Part shown: piece after piece, positions 13,549 through 24,016 of the stretch
How positions within the stretch are numbered: position 1 is the first letter of the stretch
How the letters are laid out: each line of letters opens with the position of its first letter
From: Scytalidium lignicola
Lineage: Eukaryota; Ascomycota; Leotiomycetes
Assembly (NCBI GenBank): GCA_002812745.2
Contig: NCSJ02000208.1
Coordinates: 1 to 64,000 of the forward strand
DNA: 64,000 nt
Direction of reading: 5' to 3'
Notes under the pieces: generated by a model
What the model was told of the DNA's origin: nothing
What the model saw: only the letters and a program-made list of their open reading frames with translations
The model's database searches: none
Translations under genes and position numbers: made by a program

Positions 13549-14134
13549 TAGACTGGCCGGACTGTTACATTAGACCATAGTCTTGTCCAGACAAGACCAT
13601 AAGCTACACAGTCTCGTCCACAAAAATTTAAGCAAGACTGTAGCTTATGGTCTCGTCTGGACGAGACCATAAGCCACACAATTCGGTCTTAAGGTTTTAA
13701 GACTGAACCGTAAAACAGTCCCCACTTTTGTTGTCAGACCAGACTGTAGTCTTACAGTCTGGTCTCAAAATTTTAATCTCAGACCGTAGACTGTACAGTC
13801 TAGACCATGAGACTATAACGTTAGACCATAACGGTAATATAACCTAAATTGGAAATAAGCTTTACCTGATTAAGGAATATTAGCGTCAGATTGTACAGTC
13901 TGGCTGGACCAGACCGTAAAGACCAGACTGTACGGTCTGACACTAATATTCAGTCCTCACATTTGTTGTCGGACTAGACTGTAGTCTCATGGTCTAGTCT
14001 TAAAATTTTAGCTTCAGACTGTAGACTATACAGTCTGGTCTCAAAATTTTAGCTTCAGACTATACAGACCACGGTCTCGAAATGGTCCCCACAAAACCCA
14101 CGGTCTGGTCCGGTCTAGACCGATCAGCCAGTCT
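13549..14134. mobile_element. Foldback MITE-like insertion with 9-bp target duplication
   Basis: A roughly 586-bp non-coding island, clearly richer in G+C than its surroundings, inserted in gypsy copy A. It is flanked by the direct repeat AGATTTAAA at 13540-13548 and 14135-14143. Its ends are inverted: AGACTGGCCG at the left, and the reverse complement of the right end reads AGACTGGCTG. Sister copy B lacks the insertion. Internally it consists almost wholly of short direct and inverted copies of AGACTGTA, CAGTCTGG and GGTCT motifs that form large hairpins. A 9-bp duplication would suit a Mutator-like mobiliser; that is inference. No coding potential is visible. Confidence 0.65.
13876..13950. 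repeat. 28-bp imperfect hairpin within the foldback element
   Basis: The arms at 13876-13903 and 13923-13950 are reverse complements at 25 of 28 positions, with a 19-nt spacer. All three mismatches are C/T differences, as light RIP or deamination would leave. A second, perfect 13-bp hairpin lies at 13736-13748 and 13753-13765 with a 4-nt loop. Confidence 0.8.
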
Positions 14135-17100
14135 AGATTTAAACACTTATAAAAGTAAAGGTTAAGTTATTATAAGAACTTAGGATAGTAAAATTAAACA
14201 AGTTAAAAACTTAAAGAACTATTTAGATATTAAGGTAGTTTTCAATATTATTAATAATAACAAACTGTTAGATAATATTCAAAGAAACTATTATAACTAT
14301 AAGCTAAGCTTAAAAGGTAAACAATATATTTAAAGTGTTTCTTGAAAAGTAAGAAGGATGTTAAGAGTATAAACTAGGAAAAGTCTATTAGTTTAACAAA
14401 GAACATCTTAAAGAAAGATTAAGGTTATAAATTATATTATAAAATATAATACTAAACAAGGTTAAAACTTAACAAAAGTTAATAGTACATAAGAGAAAGG
14501 ACTATTTTGCAAGAATATTAATCTTATAAGAATTACTTATCATCAGAATATAAAAGTTATAGTTAACTCAAGGAATAACATGAATTTAATATCTATATAA
14601 GTAATAAGTTCATTAAAAATTCACATTATAGTTAAGTTAATAAGATATCCTGTTAAGATAGTTAACAAAATAATAATAAAAGAAGTTATAATACTTAAAA
14701 CTNAAACTATATATTATAATCATAAAAGATTATAAAGAAATAATCAAGTTTAATATTACAAACATAAGAAAATACAACATAATCTTAGGATTGCTATAGA
14801 TTAAGAATCATAATCTTAAGGTAAACTAAACTATTTATAAAATCAAGTTCATAAGATATTAATATAACAAGGTAAATAGCTTAAGACTTGTAAAAGTATA
14901 CAATGTTATAATAAGTAATAATAAAGACTTAAGAAGAGTCTTGACTTTATACCCTTAAATACTAGAACAATATAAAGAGTTTAAGGAATTATTCACAGAA
15001 TAGCTTAAAAACATAACATTATCAGAACATTATAAATAAGATTATGAAATACCTTTAAAAAAAAGATTTAAACTACCTTTTGAACTTATATATCCTATTA
15101 ACTTAGCATAAAACATAATTATCAAAGAATAACTAGATAAAATAATAGTAAAAGGATTTATAAAAGAGTTATAATCATCATGTAAAGTGCTTTTGATATT
15201 TGTACTTAACTTAAAGGATTCTTAAAAGAAGCCTTGTAAAGATTACAGAAAGATTAATATAAGTATAATATTAAACTAGTACTTGTTACCCTTAATATTA
15301 ATTATTAAAGACAGGTTAATAAGAGTTATAATCTTTACTAAACTAAATTTTTAAGTAAGTTTTAATTTAATCAAAATGAAAGAAGATAAAGAATAGAAAA
15401 TAATTATATAAACAAAATACAAATTATTCAAGAGCTTAGTTATGCTATTCAGGCTTATTAACACTTTAACTATTATGTAAATGGTCAACAACAAGATTAT
15501 CAAGGAATTTCTAGATAAATTCATAATAGTATACTTGGATAACATTTTAATATACTCAAAAACTAAAGAGGAATATAAAGGACATATAAGACAAGTTCTA
15601 AAAGCATTACTCAAGGAAAGGATATATTGTAAACTGATTAAGTATAAGTTCTATGTTAAGGAAGTTAAGTTCTTAAGAGAAATTGTTATTATTATAAGAT
15701 TTAAAATGAATTTAAAAAAGATTAAAACAATTAAGGACTAAGTTAAACTAAAGAATATTAAGAACATATAGTCTTTTCTAGGATTAACAAACTATTATAA
15801 ATAATATATCAAGGATTATACAATAATCATAAGATTACTAATATCCTTAACTAAGAAGGATAAGTTATTTATATAAAATCAAGNAAAAACAAGAAGTTTT
15901 TTAAAAGTTAAAGAATGCTTTTGAAGACTAAGTGTTAATATAGCTTAATCTAGAGAAATTATTCTAAATAAAAATGAATATGTTAGACTATATACTTAGA
16001 GTAATGCTTAACTAATAAGATGACAAGATGAAATGAAGACTAATAATATTCTATTTCAGAAGGTTCATTCTAATTGAATTAAACTATAAAATATATAATA
16101 AAGAATTATTAGTTATTATAAACTTATTTAAGAAGTAACAAGTTTACTTTATAAAGGTTAAACATAAAGTAAAAGTTCTAATGGATTATAAGAATTTAAT
16201 CTACTTCATCATCATAAAAGAGTTAAACAAACAATAAGTAAAATAAGTAAAATTGTTAATAGACTATAATTTCCATATACATTATATTAAAGGATTTGAG
16301 AATACTAAAGTAAATGCTTTTAACAAGAAATCAGAGTTTATAAGAAACAATATATATAAATCAAAGATTATCTTAAAAGAAGAAAGCTAAGACTTAGTGT
16401 TCTAACATATACAAGTTAACAAGGTAATAAGAATTATAAATAACAAGTAGTTAAAGAAAGTTTAAGACAAAGTAAAAGTTAAGAAAGAAAAGATAAACAC
16501 CTTTATAAGTTATTATGATAAGAGAAAAGACTAAGGATAAAAACTTTATAAATTAAGTGTTTAGATTTCTAATAAAAGACTAGTCATACTAAATACTTTA
16601 ACTAAGGAGTTCATTAAAGAACAGTATAAGTTATCAGCATATAAATACTAAAGAATCAACAAAACAAAAGATAAGATTTAGTAAGAATTCTATGTTTACA
16701 AGTTAAAACAAGTTGTTAATGTAATTATTAAGGAATACAATACTTATAACAAAAGCAAGAATTGATATAAGTTGTTATATAAACAATTATAATAGTCTAT
16801 ATCTTAAGACTTTATAATCAAGCTCTTATTATTACAAACAGAGTAAGAAGACCTTAATATTAATCAGTATAATGCAATACTAATAATAGTTAATAAATTA
16901 ACAAAGTTTATATTAATAATATTATTTAAAGAGTTGTAAATAGTAGAAGACCTTGTAAAGATATTCTTTAAACATATAATAACAAGTTATAAACTTTTAA
17001 AAGAGATAATATTAAATAAGAATAAATTGTTTATGTTAAAGTTTTAAGAAACTTTGATAAACTTTATAAGAGTAAAGCAAAAATTATCAATAACTTTTTA

Positions 17101-17850
17101 CCCTTAGACAAATGAACAAACAGAATAAGTTAATATTATAATTAAAACATATTTATACTATTATATTAACTATAAGCAAGATAATTAGACAAGATTGTTA
17201 TTATTAACATAATTAATATATAACAATTCAAAAAGTAAAACTATAAAAGTTATATTATTTTATACAACTTATAAATATAAGCTTAGTACAAACTATGTTA
17301 TAAGAAGGCTTTAAAGTATTAATAACACAATNAAAAGAAAAGATAAAGAATATTAAGGAAATTCAAGAATAACTTAAGGTTAATATTGAATTTATAAAGT
17401 AAAAAAAATACCTATTATTATAACAAAAGACATAATATAAAACTTATACTTGAAAAAAGGGATAAGGTTTACTTTTTATAAAAAAAACATCAAAATAATA
17501 AGACTAAGTAATAAGTTAGATTATAAGAAATTAAGACTATTTAAAATCAAAAAGAAGTATAACAAGTTATTTTTTCATTTAAAGTTATTTAGAAAATGAA
17601 TGATATACTTAGTTTTCTATATATTATTGTTAGAACTAACACTTGAAAACATATTACTAATGTTAAATGTAAATATTGAAATAGACTTAGAAGAGGAATA
17701 AAATATAAAAGAAATATTAAACTATAAACAATATTATAATAAATTGTAATATTTGATAAAATGGTTAGACTATCCAAAAACAAAGAACTTATGAGAATTA
17801 TCAAGGAATCTCACTAATTACTATAAGAAGCTTAAGGATTATAAGAAAAA

Positions 17851-18640
17851 GAATGAAGAAGTTAATTTAATTCTTAAAAATTAAACTTAAATACCAGAAG
17901 TTTAATATTCTAAGAAGGATTTAACAAGACAAAGTTATTATAAAAAGGCTTAATATATACAAAATTAACTTTCTTAATAAAGTTTTCCTTTTCTTTATAT
18001 TCTTTCTCCTCAACAGTCTTTAACTTGTTTATAATCTAAAGATTATGATAGATCATTTCCATAGTATACTTTTGAAAGAATTTCTTTTGTTATTATAACT
18101 AAAGTAGTTTACTAGTTGTCNTTTTCCTCCTTATAATCAAGACAATTTTACTCTTTAATAAAGGATTATAAATTGTACAAGGAAAAACTATAAACATTAT
18201 AAAATTGCTTAAGACAAATATACTTATTATACTTAGAAGAATTCTTAGTAATTATATAATCTTAAGAATTATAAAAATAAAAAGAATAAAGTATTATAAA
18301 GTTATTAGTCTTTTCAATTAAAAGAACCAACTTAAGTCTTTCTTTGTATTTCTTAGAATATATAAGTAGTATAATGGAAAGGAAAGAAGGTTTGGATTTC
18401 TTTATAATATTATTTCTTTATAATTAAATGTTAAGACAACATTAAGCTAGAAAGAGGATAATATTACAACCTTTCTATTTAAAGGCTTAAGGCTTGATAA
18501 TACTAGTTATATAAAGAACCTTTAATAGAATAAGAGGAAGGTTATATAATAAGTTATGTAATAGATCCAAGATCTAAGACAAGAGTTAAGAGTTAAGAGT
18601 TAAGAGTTAAGAGTTAAGAGTTAAGAGTTAATAAGGACTC
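17851..18640. other. AT-rich spacer between two gypsy copies
   Basis: Lies between the chromodomain end of copy A and the gag of copy B. It may contain degraded LTRs or 5' leader of either copy, but I could not delimit one. It ends with a heptamer tandem repeat (separate entry). Confidence 0.4.
18583..18631. repeat. Tandem repeat (GAGTTAA)x7
   Basis: Seven uninterrupted perfect copies of the heptamer GAGTTAA. The unit differs from fungal telomere repeats (TTAGGG type). It sits between two RIP-degraded gypsy copies, and its perfection contrasts with the decay around it, suggesting recent expansion by slippage. Confidence 0.9.
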
Positions 18641-20767
18641 TTAACTTTAAGAAGTACAAAGGTTTATATAAGTAAATAGTTTTCTTAGTTAAATAGAGTT
18701 TTATACTTAACTCAAATTGAATATCTTATAAAAAGATCTTTTAATAACAACTTAATTAGTACTTATAACTTTACATTTATGTACAAGCCTTTAAGTGAAT
18801 AATATAATATTATTATAAAGAAGATATCTAAATACTTTATTGACGAGTATACAAGGTATGTTACATTTTCATAAAAAGAGTAAGTTAAAAGAAGTTAAGA
18901 AAGTAATACTAGTAGATTATAAGAATTTAACAGATTTAAACATTATTNAAAAAAGAATATTTACAAAAGAAAAGAATCTTATCAGAAAAGATAAAGAAGT
19001 AAAAAAGAAAAAAAACCTTTGTTATTAGTGTAGATTACCAAAACATATAATATTATCATACTAAAAAAAGTNAAAAATTTTNAAAAAAAGAAAGAAAGTT
19101 ATTACAATTAAAGTAAATTTAGTTAATAAAGGACAATTAACTAAGGAAAAGCTTGAAGAAAAAAAGAATTCATACACAATTAAAAGACTTATAAATTAAA
19201 AAACCAAAAAGCCTTATAATTAACAATATCAACAAACTTTAAACTAGAGAAAGGATGATTTTGAAAAGCTTAAACTCTAAAGGAACTTAATAAAGACAAA
19301 GTTAGAAAATTATTAAGNATAAAGNCAAATGTAATAAGAACCTTTAACTATTCTAGAACTTATATATATGATTAGGATATTAATGAAAGTACAAATAAGG
19401 TTATTATAGGAACTTAGGATAAAAGTACTAAGTATACTAGAAACCTGAAAAATAATTTAAATGTTAGAACATTTTTTACTATTACTATTAAAACTTAATC
19501 ATTAAATAGTGTTTAGAGAAATCATTAAGATTACAAATTAAGTTTAGAAAGTAAATAACATACTCAAAGTATTCCTTAAAGATAAGGAAGAATAATAAGA
19601 GTATAAATTAGGTAAAGTTTATTAGTTTGACAAAGAATATCTTAAAGAAAAGATTAAAATTGCTAATTATGTTAAGGAAAATAACATTAAACAATGTCAA
19701 ATAACAAAAGTTAATAATATACAAGAAGAAAGACTTTTTCATAAGATAATCAACTTTATAAGAAATACCTTTTATAAAAATATAAAAGTCATGATCAACT
19801 TTAAGAGTAATATAAATCTAATATCTATACAAATAGTAAGTTTATTAGAAATCCACATTATAATCAAGTTAATAGAATATCCAATTAGAATAGTTAATAA
19901 AATAATATTAAAAGAAATAATAATACTTAAGATTAAGTTATACATTATAATCATAAAAGGCTATAAGGAAATAATCAAGTTTAATATCATTAACATTGAG
20001 AAATATAATATAATCTTAAAACTATTATAAATAAAGAATTATAATCTTGAAATAAATTAAGTTACTTACAAAATCAAGTTTATAAAATGTTAATATAACA
20101 AGGTAAATAGCTTAAGACTTATAAAAGTATACAATACCATAATAAGTAATAAGGAAAACTCAAAGAAAGCTTTAACTTCATATTTTTAAATATTAGAATA
20201 ATATAAAAAGTTTAAAGAATTATTTATAGAATAGCTTAAAGACATAACATTATCAGAATATAAAGAATAAGATCATGAAATACTCTTGAAAGAAGGATTT
20301 AAACTACTCTTCAAACTTATATATCTTATTAACTTAGTACAAGATAAAATCATTAAAGAATAACTAAACAAGATAATAGTTAAAGGATTTATAAAAGAGT
20401 TATAATCATTATATAAAATACTTTTAATATTTGTGTTAAAGTTAGAAAACTCTTGAGAAAGGCTTTGTGAAAACTATAAAAAGATTAACATAAGAATAAT
20501 ATTAAATTAGTACTTATTACCTTTAATATCAATTATTAAAGATAAGTTAATAAAAGTTATAATCTTTATTAAGTTGGATTTTTAAGTAAGTTTTAATCTA
20601 ATCAAAATAAAGAAAGGTAAAGAATNAAAAAACAACTATACAAATAAAATACAAATTATTCAAGAGCTTGATTATACTATTCAAGCTTACTAATACTCTA
20701 ACTATTATGTAAATAATCAATAACAAGATTATTAAGGAATTTTTAAATAAATTCATAATAATATATG
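18640..20767 (+). mobile_element. Ty3/gypsy chromovirus-like element, copy B (3' truncated, degraded)
   Basis: A second copy of the family seen at 13231-17850; 19070-20767 aligns along its length with about 13235-15540. It retains part of gag: the frame at 18840-19028 ends in KKKKNLCY and reads on through a stop to CRLPKHIILSY, a decayed CCHC zinc knuckle. The frame at 19791-20030 is the protease region (IINIEKYNIILKLL). The reverse transcriptase starts but breaks off at about 20767, just before the catalytic YLDD, where an unrelated element begins. RNase H, integrase and chromodomain are absent. Many stops. Confidence 0.7.
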
Positions 20768-20930
20768 TTCCAGCCTATACGTAAATGCCTCCCATTCGTA
20801 AATGGGCTAGGCCATTCATGAATCGCCTAGGCCATACATAAATAATCCACTTTACGAATGGCCTAGCCCATACGTAAATCGACTGTAAAGCACTTTACGA
20901 ATGGGCTAGCCCATTCATAAATCGACCACA
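20768..20930. repeat. Repeat cluster at the left end of the integrase element
   Basis: At least seven variants of CATTCGTAAAT or its reverse complement, often followed by a GGGCTAGCCC/GGCCTAGGCC-like half palindrome, in both orientations. It starts exactly where gypsy copy B is broken, so it is best read as the terminal or subterminal repeat of the inserted element. Confidence 0.65.
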
Positions 20931-22337
20931 ATTTGAAGGTGTTTTTGAAGGTGTTTTTTGGTCCAATTTGAAGGCATGTAGCCACATTCAAAAAGTGCTT
21001 TACCCCACACTAGCGGTGTAGGTTTAAATAGCATAGTTCTCCCACTTTAGAACCTTCAATTCAATCATTTTTTATTCAACATAGCATCAATTGAAGCAAT
21101 CAATCCTTTTCCTAATAATGTACACTTTGCTTTTCAGGAGTATATATATAGTGAAAGCTATACTAATAAAGAACGAATCAATCCAGAATACTAGCAAAGA
21201 ATGCATGTGTTTTTGGACAACCCACAACTTAAACCTAAGAACCAAGCAGATGCCAACCTAAAACATAAAGCACTTACTCTTTATGACCTTAAGGACTGTT
21301 AATTATATCAGTTACCTGATTCATGTCATTCCAAATCAAGATATGCTGTTCAGGATAGTGAGGTATTTGATATTATTGCTCAAGAATATGTCAAGCTCCT
21401 CTATGCAAAGCATAATAAAGTATGGCTAGTAATTGAACAAAACTACCATGGAATCAAGTGTCATGATGTTGAATGAGTCCTTAAAAGGTGTAAGAACTAT
21501 ACCTTGAATAGGCTATCTACTACCAAAGCTCCACTTGAGCTTATTATTACTGAAAAAGCATAGGAAAGTATTCAAGTGGATTTGATCAATATAAGACATG
21601 AACCTTCTGGCAAATATAAGTGGATATTACATATTAAGGACCATTTTACGAAATATTCATAGTTATATCCACTCAAAAGCAAAGAATCACTTCCAATTGC
21701 ACATACCTTTGCTCAGTTTATTATGGCATTTTTTCCTCCAAAAATTGTTCAATATGATAATGGCAAGGAATTCAAAGGTGCTTTTCTAATCATATTACGC
21801 AAATATGACATTAAACTCATTAATGGAAAGCCTTGAACACCTTAAACTCAAAGCCTTGTTGAACAGGCAAATGGAGTGGTTAAGAGCAAAATCAAAGCAT
21901 AGAAAATGGATAATGGCTTAACTGAATGGGTTGATGGATTAGTAGAGGTTACCTTGGCCATAAACCTTCAAAAACATTTAACAATTAACTGTTTACCTAC
22001 TGAATTATTATTCAGAGATTGTAGTACTTATTTTGAATGGTTGAACAGTCAAGAACATAAAGATATGACTATTGGAATGCCTTAAGAAGATCTAAATCTA
22101 CCTCTAATTTTGGAGGTAGATTTAGAAATTGAACTATCAATTGATCCACAATTATTAGCCTTGAACAATTCAAAAGTTGATATTAATATTCAGTCACAGT
22201 CAGGTTCTCAAGTTACCATGCGATTTAGCCCTGAAAGTGGCTCAGAAATCAATGTTCGAATCACTCCACCAATTAGGAATTCGCCTGAACAGTGGTATGA
22301 TACTGAAACTAATATTCAAGCAAGCATAGAGGTTGAA

Positions 22338-22476
22338 TCTTCTACAACTACAGCTACAGCTATAGCTACTACTACAGCTACTACTACAGCTACTACTACA
22401 ACCACTACTACAGCTACTACTACAGCCACTACTACAGCCACTACTGGAACCATTGCTACTACTGCTACTACTGCTG

Positions 22477-22532
<56 letters not shown>
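22338..22532. repeat. ACT/GCT trinucleotide microsatellite
   Basis: An imperfect, then near-perfect (ACT)n run encoding poly-Thr with Ala interruptions in the plus frame. It marks the switch from AT-rich transposon DNA to normal composition. The antisense poly-Ser frame is a shadow of this repeat. Confidence 0.9.
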
Positions 22533-22534
<2 letters not shown>

Positions 22535-22643
22535 ACACCCACACCCTCAAGCTACGACGAATACGAACTCCAACATTCCACAGTTCGGCGAGAACGAACT
22601 ACGCTTTCTTCAAGGCTCGATGGGCATGACTCAATCCAGCTAG

Positions 22644-23971
22644 AGAATTTTTCTTCTTTTTTTGCAGGGAGGGCGAGGGCGATCTGGTTTACGAGCTAGA
22701 GAATGTGGTGTGATTACATTATAGTATCACTCAAATGACAAATATAGGCGTATTTAAAGAAAGGGTACGTGGAGCCTTGGGAGGGGGTTCTTTTTTTTTA
22801 TTCAATCTGGCATAGCATGGCATAACATTGGCATAGGCATAGGGGGCATTATTAGGACATCTGGGTGGGGCGCATATTCTATTACTTTTCGGATCGGACG
22901 GGGATCGGCGTTTAGGGGGGAATGGATAATTCCCATGGATTAAGGGAGAGGGGCAATTTTTTTCAACAAATGTACAGTAACTAGCTAGTAGTAACTTACG
23001 TTAACTACAGTATGATTGATATACCTTGCTTTTTCATGATCAGATATTTTTATGGAGTTATTGGCTCTTTTTTTNAATATGAGAATATGTATAGTACTTT
23101 GCGTATGAGAGAGAGAGAGAGCAGCTTTTTATTTATGGTTCAAATGAGGAAAGTATATGCGGGGAGGGGGAGGAGGGAGAGTGACGTTATTGCCGGATCT
23201 TTTAAGCAGTTTTATTGAACATTTAGAAAGTACGGAGTACAAGTAAAATGACGAAAAGAAAAATCACTGATACGAGAAAGTTACTTTCACACCCCGTTTT
23301 CACTCTCGAATGGTTGTAACATAATTCTAGTCTTTTCGTATACGCACTGTTACGTTGATGATTAACATCACATGTTCACTATATCTTCCCATCTGATTAA
23401 AGTTATCAAACAGGAAGAGGGAGGGAGGTGTTCTTTGCCAAGCATTTTTATTCCCCCTCCCCCCTATCTCCTATTTACGGAGTACGGGTACTTGTACTTA
23501 TTTATTCCCTCGGCTCGTACGGCTACGGGCGAGGTTCTAGGTCTCTGTTTAAGGCTGACAAGGATTATTTCGCGTAGACGAGACGACAAGTATTTTTTTA
23601 TGCGCTAGGCTGGGAATGGGAAGGGGTAGGATAGGATTATGTTTTGTGCTTGCGAGGAATGGTGATGATTGGATTAAATAGGTACAGGTTTTTTTTTTCT
23701 TGGTAATGTGCGGGTTGAAGATATTAGAAGTTTTTTTTTTTAATGGTATTAAGAGGGATTGTTTTGTGTATGATTAGAAGATGATAATATGTGTGTGATA
23801 ATTAATTTATGTTGCAAGTAAAACTTATTCTGAGAGAATTTTTNATTATTATCTGGTTTTATCTGGTTTATCGATATGGAACCTTCCCAACCTCTTCAAA
23901 AAATCAATCGACTATTATTAATCTAACCCCTTAAGAACGAAAAAAAAAAAAAAAAANNCATTACATACACG

Positions 23972-24003
<32 letters not shown>

Positions 24004-24016
24004 ANNANGAGTATAA
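22644..24016. other. Intergenic region at the AT-island boundary
   Basis: Normal-composition sequence with no gene I can support. It contains homopolymer runs, two occurrences of TACGGAGTAC-like sequence (near 23230 and 23475), a poly-A tract (about 23940-23956) and a (CA)n microsatellite (about 23966-24003) ending just upstream of LAS1. Part may be leader of LAS1 or the 3' end of a gene destroyed by the transposon. Confidence 0.5.

Larger units (their letters stand above)
13231..17850 (+). mobile_element. Ty3/gypsy chromovirus-like element, copy A (5' truncated, degraded)
   Basis: A plus-strand pol remnant. In order: a protease-region block near 14580-14830; reverse transcriptase at about 15130-15740 (frame 15481-15741 has FLDKFIIVYLDNILIYSKTK, YLDD changed to YLDN, then ERIYCKLIKYKF); RNase H at about 15950-16300 (LNYKIYNKELLVI, VLMDYKNLIYF); integrase at about 16760-17320 (LIIVNKLTKF, FYPQTNEQTE, IYNNS); and a C-terminal chromodomain-like stretch near 17740-17830 (LIKWLDYPKTKNLWELSRNL). 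The gag is missing: at 13230 the copy is cut by the LTR of the minus-strand element, so that element inserted into it. A MITE-like insertion at 13549-14134 interrupts it again. Stops throughout. A sister copy lies at about 18640-20767. Confidence 0.75.
20768..22643 (+). pseudogene. Integrase (rve, DDE) element, disabled, with repeat-rich tail
   Basis: From about 21540 the plus strand encodes a DDE integrase core broken by several stops: IQVDLINIRHEPSGKYKW, then a tag stop, FAQFIMAFFPPKIVQYDNG, then two stops, SLVEQANGVVKSKIKA. The three acidic residues (DLINI, YDNGKEF, VEQANG) are present, with 34 codons between the second Asp and the Glu. The type resembles the KRBA2/Gin-like integrases of some DNA transposons and domesticated genes; I am not sure which. 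Stops fall where Trp, Arg or Gln would be expected. The same frame stays open from about 22087 to 22643: an acidic stretch, about 65 Thr/Ala codons made of ACT/GCT repeats, then NIPQFGENELRFLQGSMG and a stop. No matching right-hand terminal repeat was seen. Confidence 0.6.

Noticed and set aside
18583..18631. GAGTTAA array as an interstitial telomere
   Set aside because: The unit does not match TTAGGG-type repeats of filamentous ascomycetes.
22242..22550. Minus-strand poly-Ser open frame
   Set aside because: It is the antisense reading of the ACT/GCT microsatellite; no conserved content.
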